Assembly: GCA_020912385.1 (NCBI GenBank)
Contig: CP087214.1
Coordinates: 496,001 to 560,000, forward strand
Direction of reading: 5' to 3'
Length of the DNA stretch: 64,000 nt
Source of the DNA: Neofusicoccum parvum
Taxonomy: Eukaryota; Ascomycota; Dothideomycetes; Botryosphaeriales; Botryosphaeriaceae
A program made the position numbers and the translations under genes. This document shows positions 34,309-42,994 of the stretch, in pieces. Each line of letters starts with the position of its first letter. Position 1 is the first letter of the stretch. The notes beneath the pieces are model-generated. The model was given only the letters and a program-made list of their open reading frames with translations. It did no database searches and was not told the DNA's origin.

Positions 34309-35950
34309 GGTGTCTTTCTTTGGCTGGCTCACCAACCGAAGGATGCGTGCGGGAGAAGATACAAAGAAAGATAGCAAGGCGAGACTGTCTACTTGAAAGT
34401 AAACAGAAACAGAAGTACAGTCAGGATATTCTCTACTACATAAACCACAAGCCATGCGAGACGCAACGTCTTTATAAAGTTGCGGCTGCCTTACCCACTT
34501 CCTCCTACCTGAACGGCTGATCTTTCCGACATCTTGGCTCAGCCACAGGCAAACGGACGAGCCGCAGCTCGGGACTGAGCACTTTCCGGCTGCCGTTCTA
34601 CTAATGCTGTAGATCACCTACCCCTTGATGCTAGAGATCTCGGGTCCTGGAGCATCTGGTTTGCCAGCGTGCTCGCAGCGAATACGAGCACGGTTGGGGT
34701 TTGCTGTGCTGCTGCACTCTTTCCAAACATGAATGGTGGGGCAAAGGGGGGCCCGGCCTTTCTCCCGCATCGAAGATGACTTGGCAGATTCTCAGGGAGG
34801 GCGTCCAGGGCGCAAGAAATCTGCTTTCAGCACTGCACCGTTACAATGCTTCCTTAAAACACGCCCCATTGTCTTCTTTATAGGTTCAGGGAAAACATCA
34901 TTTGTATTACTGCGCCACCTCTGGCGAAAGCCTGTGGCGACACGCTTACGCGCGTGTGAAGTTTGTAGACGCAGTAGTCGCGAGAATTGGGCACGCCCTT
35001 CTTTGATTGGCCTCTCGAAAGCGGCCAGATACGGTGGCGGACGGTACGAGTGTATTGTAAGTTCGGATCGCCAACCGTCGTAACTGAGGGCTTCTGATTG
35101 GCTACCAGTCGCGAATGCACAAATTCGGGGCCCTCCTCCCGCAAAGAGCCCGAAACAAGCGCGATCCGGGCCCTCGGCCCGAGCTGTGGTGCGAGGCAGA
35201 CGACACGTCGTCGTGGTTGATCTCCCGTCTCCCTTGAACTGGGCGCGCTCGCCCCTTTTGCTCATCACGACGTGCTCGGAAGGCCGTCAGACACCCTTCC
35301 GTCTTCTGGACGGCCCGCATCGCATGTTCCGAGGCCAGGACGGTGGGCCTTAAACTGTCACTCCCGCTTCTTTTCCGAATCGCAGCCTGCCCGGAAGGAC
35401 GGTGTCTTCGCCCTCCGTGAATCCTGAGGCAACGTGAGTTGCTACCCAGGCGTCCGATTTCTTTCAAGCTGGGCTCCAGTTCAGGGCAAGATGCATGCTC
35501 CCACAAGCTACAAGCACAGTCCGGGTCTTTTTGAGTTTTGAAGCTTTTTGTGTTTTTCTATCTACCTCTTAAAGAGCGCTCTTTGTGCGCTCTGTTCTGT
35601 TGAGTTGTCCTTCTGTCTATTCGCAGGTCGTTTTTGGAAGGAAACCACCACCACCAAAACCGGTCAGGTACTACATCCCTCCGCGTGCCGAGCCAAACGA
35701 GAAAAGAAGTCAGAAAGCAAGCACAAGACCGCCAGAGAACCTTTCCACCAAGCACGCCTGCAACTCCGCCATCGCCGTCGCTGAGACAAAGAAAAGAAAA
35801 GCCGCCACGAGAAGCCGAACCGAAGACCAAAACCCCGTTTCAGGACGCCACCACGTTCGAAAGAAACCTTCTTGCCACACACACCCCTCGACACCCTTAC
35901 TCATCGATGCTCGCCTTCCCCATCTCCCTGCTCAGCCTTTCCACGACCCT
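34309..35950. other. Intergenic, 1.6 kb
   Basis: Holds the P450 upstream region and the P3 downstream region. Short antiparallel frames at 34790-35500 lack motifs. No gene is supported. Confidence 0.4.
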
Positions 35951-37666
35951 TTAAGATCCCGGCCGGACTGGGGCCTCGCCGCCCGCACGCGCCTTGCCCT
36001 CGGCCTCGAGCTCCCGGCGCTTGGGAGCGGCCAGGTGCTGCGTCGCGTCGTCATCGGCGGCGACGCGCTTGCGCTTGGTGCCCGCGGTGGAGGCGGTGGC
36101 GGGAGGAGCAGCAGAGGCGGCGCCGGAGCCGCCGGCGTCGTCGACGGCCGGCGCCTCGTCCAGGCAGATCTGGCAAGGCCCGTTCTCCGCCTCCCAGCCC
36201 CGGATGTAGGCCTCCATGATGGCGAGCCACTCCTTGTTCCTGACGCGCTCGAGGTTCGCGTGGGACGACGGGCGGCCGAGAGCCGCGATGAAGCCCTGGA
36301 GCTGGCCGGGCCTGCCGGTCTGCCAGGCATGCGCGTCTGCGGGGGGAGGAAGGACGACGGCGCCGCTGCACGCGACGCACATGTACGCGAAGTGGGTGCC
36401 GACGGGCGGCGGCGTGTTCTTGCAGCAGGCGGGGCACTTCGTGGCGGGGCGGCCGTCGGACGGCTGGTCGTGGGCGCCGCGGCGCTTCTTGGTCCGGTGC
36501 TTCTTGAAGAATGCCACCAGGCTGTTGTGCAGGCCTTCAAGAACCGGCTTGCGGTGCTCGAGGCAGTTGGGCTCCAGGTCGCAGTCGCAGTCGAGCGTTC
36601 CGAAGCCGATGTCCTTGGAAGTGGCGTGCTTGACTGCGCACCCCTCGCACATGGGGGCAAAAGCGCCGTTCTGGATTCCGCTCTCTTGGTCGCTGGTCAG
36701 CTCCTGGTGCTGGTGGCTGGCGCACTAGTGGCAGAAGAGGAAGTCCCCCTCGAGCCTGTACTCGTGCTTGAAGTTCGAGGGAACATGCTTGTGGCTGCAA
36801 GCAATCGAGTAGCAGCCGTCCGGGTTTCCATGTAGGTGCTCGCCGAAGTTCTCGTCGCAGCGAACGATCTGGCGCTCCTCGATGGTCTGGGGGCAGACAA
36901 CCTTTCCGGTCGTGTCGTGCAGCCAGTCCACCATGCCCGAAGAGAGGTTTGGGTGGAGCCCTTCGTTCTTGAGGAACCTTCCGGCCTTGCCGCCGAACGC
37001 CGTGTAGCAGTTCATGGGTCCGTCTTCCCGGAGCCTGTTGTTGTTGTTCCGGAAGAGAGCACCGTAGGACTTGTTCATCCAGGCCCTCTGCAAGTCCTTG
37101 AGGGGCTTGCCGGATGAGTCTGAACCCTCGCTGGCGAGGCTGACGTTGGGCTGGCTCTTGTTCTTGCCCTTGCCCTTGCCCTTGTGAGTACCGTTAGGCC
37201 TGGGACTCGAGGTGACCTCCTTGAAGAACATGGACGGAGGGTGGGCGATATGGTAGCCGGCATCGCGAACCATGGGCCACTTGTCCCTGTGCTTGCTGTA
37301 ATCGTCCCTACCGGCAGTTTTCTTGACCCTGGACGTGCCATTGCCCGGCTGCGAAGAGTTAGTCACAGTGATGAGGCCGAGTAGTGGACGTGCAACTGAT
37401 TCACATACCTTGCTCTTTTCCGAAACGCCGATGTCCAGATCATCCTCCATGCTGTTGACCTCGTCACCGTCGGCCATCTCTTCCTCGCTGTCCTCGTCGT
37501 AGCTGCTAGCGTCGGTCTTGTAGTCGTCAGCCTCAGAGCCGGAGCTGTGGGCGACGGTCTACTGGGGGAAGGGACCCTTGACGCCTTCATCGTCACTCTC
37601 CTCGAACAGGAGATTAAGATTGTAGTCTTTCAGGGTATTGCGACGCTTGGGGTAGTTGTTGGCCAT
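35951..37666 (-). pseudogene. Cys-rich paralog P3 with two in-frame TAG codons
   Basis: Exons 37666-37409 and 37348-35951, with a 60-bp phase-0 intron (GTATGT ... GACTAAC ... CGCAG), form one continuous frame of 552 codons. It is interrupted by TAG at codon 36 (37561-37559) and codon 294 (36727-36725). Otherwise it matches P1, P2 and P4: HIAHPPSMFF, a W...LFRNNNN region, RQIVRCDENF, then FCH-TAG-C where the others have a CxxC knuckle. After that come MCEGC, CDCDLEPNCLEH, KCPACC and YMCVACSGAVVLP. Putative nuclear signals are GTKRKR and PKRRE. Both stops could come from CAG by one C-to-T change at a CpA site, the preferred RIP context. Either a young pseudogene, recoding, or sequence error. 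A shorter start at 37477 would avoid only the first stop. Confidence 0.75.
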
Positions 37667-38726
37667 CTTGAATTGTCTCACTAGAGTCTAGCAAGAAAAT
37701 GGCGTGGTTGGGTAGCGGGTGAGAGTGCCCGATGGCAGGTGTGGAAGTGGATTATGGTGTGAGGATGGAGCTACGGATGAGCGTCAGTAAGGGCCTACGA
37801 ATGTGATAGAGGCCACAACGGACTACAAGAGCTGGGAATCACTGATGGTGGTGTCCAGATTCAGGTGTGTGGTAGAGGAAATGCAACAATGTGGGATGGG
37901 TGTTCAGTGGTGTAGAGAGTGGGGATGAAGGGGCAAGGTGGCTTTGTACTTGCAGCTCGACTACGTCCCAAGCCACCGTTGCTATGGGGCACGATAGTGT
38001 TTAGGTATTTGTGTCTAGCGACTGAGGCTGGGCGGGTCGCAATGGGTGTTTGGGAGTAGGGTGGGTGCGGAATGGGTGTGCTGATTTGTCAAGGAGACAC
38101 ACTTGACTTGGGTACTTACTCGGTGCGGGAAGACGACGTACGGTCTCGTTGCAGGAGCTGCAGGAGCTGCAGGAGCTGCAGAAGCTACAGAAGCTGCAGG
38201 AGCAAGAGAAGTCGAGCTGTGTTGAAGCCGCGAGGAGTTGGGTGGAACTTCGCTGGGTGGTTGTCTGGAGCGGGTGCGGAGTGGAGGTGCGTGAAGTAGA
38301 AGAGGTTGTTGAAAAGCTTTGGGGAGAGCAGGCAGGGAGCAAATTGCTGAGTTGATGCGGAGGCAGCTGCTTGTAGACGACCTAAAGAACCTGTGCAAGA
38401 GAGTGTGGGGAGTCGGCGCACTCGAGGAAGATTATAAAGGTGGACGAGGAGGGTGTGGCGGTAGCCGGACTTCGGCTAGATGCAGCCGTGTTACGCTGTT
38501 AGAAAACAATGCCGCTACGTCTTTATGTTTGTAGTGTCTCCAGCGGACACCAATTATGTCCCTTTGGGTGACTGCCGCAACGACCGCGCGGCTGATCGAC
38601 GGCGGAACGGCCCGCAGACGAAGCTGGTAGGTATGGCACTCGCCTATGTGCACGGACCAAGAAAATGCGTGAAGGAGAAGAATGTGTGGTCCGCAGGCCA
38701 TGGCGGGGCAGGATAGCGTCTACAGG
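37667..38726. other. P3 upstream region
   Basis: No gene is supported. Purine/GT-rich leader-like sequence lies next to P3. It contains the 9-bp tandem repeat listed separately. Confidence 0.4.
38151..38204. repeat. 9-bp tandem repeat, six units
   Basis: Six units of GCAGGAGCT with a few substitutions (units 4-5 read GCAGAAGCT and ACAGAAGCT). In one frame it would code Leu-Gln-Glu repeats, but no gene is supported there. Confidence 0.85.
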
Positions 38727-39030
38727 TGTTACGCCCGGACGGACGAAGCACCTTGCCACCTCTGGCGGCTAGCCGGCGCTCGCAAGCCTATTCCGCTACG
38801 ATGTCTATCTCGGCCTTGTAATTCGACCCGGAATCAGTTGTAGCAGCCTTCTGCTATCCAGTGGTGTCTCGTGGTGGGAGACGAGAGGCGAAATGGTCAC
38901 GGTCACAGGGACGTCACGGGAAAGTCAGGTGCCTCCTTTTTCTTCCTCTATTCTTCTCCCCTTAAGTTTAGTTTAACGTGCGTAGCGCAATATACCTTTC
39001 AGCGACCATTCTGACGTTGAGCCTTGACAT

Positions 39031-39516
39031 TTATCTTACCATTTCTTCTAATTCAGCTATCCTCCGCATCATGTCTTCCTTTTCCCGCACCATATCCCTA
39101 TTCTCTCTCTCCATCCGCGTTAACTGATCCTGCAAGACCTGAGCAGGGGTTTCAGATAGATCGGAGTCGTCCGCATGGTACCGTTGTCTTCCTTCGCCTA
39201 GGTCTAATGTTACTCGGTGTTGCTTATCATGCGTGTATACCTCTGCAGTACACTCGTCCAAGTCCATGGTAATTTGTAGAAAACGGAGCTGGGTGCCGAC
39301 ATCTAGTTTTTTGTATTAGGACACGACGTTTCGAATTGGGAGGGAAATATTACCTTCGATTTCAATCTCCTGAAGTGCGGTTTTGGCGCAGAAATTAAGG
39401 ATGACATAGTCATCAAGGATATTCCATTCCTGATACTTTCCTCCAGTCTGGAATCGACGTATATGTTCGGCGATGTCTGCTTTACTTCTCGATTGAAGTA
39501 CTTCAATGTTACGGCG
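39031..39516 (-). CDS. 5'-truncated coiled-coil protein gene
   Basis: Two exons rejoin cleanly: about 39516-39354 and 39302-39031, over a 51-bp intron (GTAATA ... AACTAG). The first codes RSKADIAEHIRRFQTGG and DDYVILNFCAKTALQEIE. The second codes DVGTQLRFLQITMDLDECTA and ends with a Glu/Arg/Met-rich coiled coil (MERENRDMVREKEDMMRR). No ATG is available upstream before a stop, so the 5' part is missing or on an unseen exon. Codon use is less GC-rich than in the neighbours. No domain is recognised. It lies inside the possible LTR-like segment. Confidence 0.4.
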
Positions 39517-39628
39517 CAGCCTTCACAGACAGAGAGTTGAGGATCAACCCGACGGAACAGCGAAGAAGTCGGAAGGCACAAAGATCCGAGGTCACGAGAT
39601 CCTCCACGTGAGGCAGCACGTGCGCCCC

Positions 39629-39712
39629 ACTTGTGCCCTCAATAAACGGCACGCCAACTTGTGCCCTCAAGTAACGGCACGCTCAGCGGTGCCCTTGAGA
39701 GACGGCACCACC
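39629..39712. repeat. Three 28-bp tandem units with GTGCC-N10-GGCAC dyads
   Basis: Units at 39629-39656, 39657-39684 and 39685-39712. Each holds GTGCC, ten bases, then GGCAC. The dyad arms are exact in all three units while the spacers differ, suggesting that the arms are what is kept. Confidence 0.85.
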
Positions 39713-39735
39713 AGATTGTCATAGCTTTCCTACAG

Positions 39736-39743
39736 TATATAAG
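39736..39743 (+). promoter_or_regulatory. TATA box downstream of dyad array
   Basis: TATATAAG lies 24 bp after the third dyad unit, followed by pyrimidine/CA-rich sequence (GCACACTCACTT). The geometry fits an upstream activating array driving rightward transcription. Confidence 0.5.
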
Positions 39744-39816
39744 CACACTCACTTAGCTAGATACTTGACCTTCGTGGTCAACTTCGATAATCAATCTACA
39801 CCGTTGATTAGTAACA

Positions 39817-40299
39817 CGGCCTTCGCACGCAGTGCTCAGATACGTGTATTCGTCTATACTTGTTCCCACTCCCTCTCTTGTACCCACTCAAGGTAAACCC
39901 TATACGGCTTACCACCCTCTTTGGTGTTTGGATCCTTAGAGGTAGAGGCCCGCCGTTACATCCATCACGAGATTTGCCACCTCCGCAACCACACCCAACT
40001 ACTGCTTACTTTCTTGTATACTTCTTGACTATAGACAGTTATTATTTTGTTCCTCTGTAAATTATACCTTATATAATTGATAACACAACGTGCCTACAGA
40101 GCATTGAAGTGGTGAAAGGGAAGAGTTGAATTACTCGTCGAACGCCGAGCATTCTTAGAGTGAAATGTTGATCAACTGACGAGTACAAAGGCATAAAGGA
40201 GCTCGCAGCACTGTTCAAAAACATCAAGCCCCTTTCTTCATATCCGCTAGGACATCAGCACAGAGTCACGTAGGAAAACGGCAAGTGTTGGCAACCCCC
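39817..40299. other. AT-rich spacer, no gene
   Basis: Between the possible relic and the P450 stop. It is AT-rich at 40000-40090. No product can be assigned to the predicted rightward transcript. Confidence 0.4.
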
Positions 40300-42092
40300 C
40301 TACAACACAATCTCCGGCACCCTCTCCCTATAGTCCAGCTTCGCAGTCTGATCCGGAATGATCTGATCCACCCTCATCACGTTGCGCGGCCTCCCCTCGA
40401 CGCCCTGCTTCTCGCCGACGAAGCGCCAATCATAGCGCACCAGGGCGTGCACCAGGGCGATCTTCAGCTCGTTGCTCGCGAAGAACCTGCCAGGGCAGCT
40501 GTGGGCGCCGACGCCGAAGCCGAAGTGCTCCTTGCTCGTGGTGGCGTACTGCCAGCGGTTCTGCTCGCCGGGGCGCTCGCGCAGGCGCACGAAGCGGCGG
40601 CCGTCGAACGTGTCCGGGGGCGGGGCGGCGTACTCGGGGCGGGCGATCATGTAGTCGACGGGGACGGCGACGGCGGCGCCGCGCGGGATGCGGGTGCCGT
40701 CGGCGAGCACGGTGGGCGCGGTGACGACGCGCTTGACGGAGAGCAGGTTGGTGGGGTTGAGGCGCTGCGACTCCTTGAGCACCGAGTCGAGCAGGCGGAG
40801 CCGGTAGAGCGACGTCTTCTGCCACACGGCCGCGGGCGGCTTGGTGGTCCCTTCGTCCGAGGGCGAGGCATGCGACCCCAGGACGTCGACGATCTCGCGG
40901 CGCAGCTCGTCGACCAGCGCCGGGCGTGCGGCCAGGTCGAGCAGCGCGTGGGTGAGCGCGCTGGACGTGGTGTGGATGGCGGCCATGGTCAGGCTCAGCT
41001 GCGCGTTGGCGATGTCGGCCGCGCCCACCTGCACGCCGTCCTCGGCCGCGACCGCGTCCTCGAACCACTGCAGCGTGTCGACCGGCTTCTCCCTCCGCGC
41101 CGGCTTCTTCTCCCCTGCCTTCGCCTGCTCCGCCCACACGCCCCTCCGCCGCGCCAGCTCCGCCTGCACGATGGCGTGCGCCACGCCGTGCACCTCCCGC
41201 AGCGTGCGCACCTGCGGCACCCAGAAGCGCTGCGCCGCCGGCCGCAGCCACGGCGGGTAGCGGCGCAGCGCCTGCACGGCCAGGAACATGTCGCGCGTGT
41301 ACGTGGCCGAGATGCGCAGCCAGGCCGGGTCGCGGCAGATGGGCGCGCCCAGGAAGGCGCGCGCCGACAGCTGCGAGACCAGCGCGACCAGGAGCGGGTA
41401 GACGGGCTGCGGCGTGGGCGTCCAGTCGGCCGAGGGCGGGAAGAGCGTGGACATGGCGAGCGCCGTCTCCTCGGAGAGGGCGACGGTGAGCTTTGCTGGA
41501 GAGCGCGCGCGGTCAGTCTCGCGGGCTGCGGCTTGGGGGGGAGGGCGTGCGTACGCAGCGCTTGCGTCAGGTCCACCCGCACGACCTTCTTGAACAGCTC
41601 CATGTAGCGGTGGCCCATCGAGAAGTCCTTGAACGCCGAGTCCGTCATCATCTCCTGCTCCCCCCGTCAGCCATGCGCGCGTTCCTCCCGCCCAAGTACG
41701 TCCGGGTACGCCCAGCTTCCGCGACGAGCTAGCCGATCCCTCGTACGTACCCTTCTGACGAACTCGGCGAAGCTGAAGTTCGGGTCGTTCCCGATCTCCG
41801 GGATGTGCTTCGTGTCCAGCAGGATCTTCGGGCCCGCGTCCGTGTAGATCTGGCAGATGGCGCCTTTCGCCTGCTTCACGGCCGCGCCCACGACGGCCCT
41901 GCTGTCCGCGATGAACCGCCTCTTGCCCTCCTCCAGCCCGCCGTCCCCATTGTCGATCAGCGGGATGTCGCGGTAAGGCCGCTGTGACGTCAGCGCGGCG
42001 TAGAACGCGTACAAGCCGTAGGACGTGGCGAGCGCGAGGACGAAGCCCAGGAGCTGGGGAAAGGAACAGTTGAGCGAGGCCAGGACCGCCAT
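40300..42092 (-). CDS. Cytochrome P450 monooxygenase 2, ent-kaurene-oxidase-like
   Basis: Three exons (42092-41751, 41654-41555, 41495-40300) encode 545 residues. An N-terminal membrane anchor (LLGFVLALATSYGLYAFYAA) is followed by RPYRDIPLI. The I-helix motif reads AAIHTTSSAL rather than AGxxTT, a form seen in fungal CYP68/ent-kaurene oxidase-type enzymes. ExxR is ESQR and the heme loop is FGFGVGAHSCPGRFFASNE with Cys481. The intron joins are FVRR-EMMTDSAFKDFS and TQAL-PKLTVALSEE, both family-like. Probably a microsomal oxidase of a terpenoid or related metabolite; the substrate is unknown. It sits 0.9 kb downstream of a Zn2Cys6 regulator on the same strand, which could control it (inference). 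No terpene cyclase is present in the window. Confidence 0.9.
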
Positions 42093-42994
42093 TTTTTTTC
42101 TTCTCTCCGTGGTCTGTCAGGCGGGTGAAGGGACCGAGAGGCGTCGGGGAAGGAGGGAAAGCGGAGCAGGTCTCAATGGTTAAATATCTATGAGCGGCCG
42201 CCCGTAGGATTCCCCCGCATGCAAGCGAGGTTTTATATTGTGACACTGCGACGCTTATCTCGATGCGACGGCGGCCGAATTATGCAGACCTAAACACGCG
42301 CAGAATAAGCGCATTCGGGGAGAAACATACGCAACAGCCCGCTCCAAATGAGCATACGCACGCGCATGTTTAGCCCCCAAAGCGGCAGTGAGGTGGAAGT
42401 GGAGGGGCGGTGGTGATCAACGGCGGGGGCTACCCGCGCCGGCGCCGACTCCACTCTGCTTAGCCGGAACTCTGTTCGCACGACTTGCCGAATCAGAGGG
42501 CGATGATTGGACAGCAGCAGAGGCCGCCGAACGACCAAGGAAGTAAAAAGTAAATAGTATAGGGGGCTCGTCTATTTAGTCTGAGCACTTTGATGCTTAC
42601 GACACCAGGCAGACCGGTGAATACGACTTGCGTGTGCGTGTTCGCGACGGGGGACTTCTCATTGGCCGGTCTTAGATACGAGCATGGATGTGAGAGTAGT
42701 GTAATAATGCAAAAGTACTCGGCTGCCGGAGGTTTACACTCTACTCGCAACAAATGAATGCAAATTTCTCCGAGTGCAACACTTTGAGCTTGTGAGCGCA
42801 TCCTACCGTGACAGCAAGCTTTCTCCTGACAGAAAGTAGATTCGTGAGCTGATGCAGCGCCATCCGGGCCCCATGCCCAAACATCCCACAGGCCTCGACG
42901 CCATAATCCAAACGAAACCGCAACTCCAAAACCAGATGCTCCTCGCCCAGGTAGAAAACTCCGCATCCCGTGGCCAAACACCACCTGCCCGCGC
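42093..42994. other. P450-2 promoter and regulator 3' region
   Basis: No gene is supported. Both flanking genes are on the minus strand, so the P450-2 promoter lies here; an upstream binding site for the neighbouring regulator would be expected in this interval. Confidence 0.5.

Larger units (their letters stand above)
38727..39816. mobile_element. Possible LTR-like relic
   Basis: The segment is bounded by the inverted hexamers TGTTAC (38727) and GTAACA (39811), the TG...CA style of LTR ends. It contains a dyad array followed by a TATA box near its right end. No target-site duplication, primer-binding site or reverse transcriptase is seen, and only one copy is visible, so this is weak. Confidence 0.25.

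Noticed and set aside
35585..36835. 416-codon plus-strand open frame
   Set aside because: Antisense to P3, whose motifs fix the minus strand as coding.
37559..37564. First TAG of P3 explained as a splice acceptor (CCCCCAGTAG)
   Set aside because: Any GT donor close enough gives an intron of about 20-40 bp or the wrong phase, and the following frame keeps TAG in register.
40285..41607. 440-codon plus-strand open frame
   Set aside because: Antisense mirror of P450-2; the minus strand carries heme, ExxR and I-helix motifs.
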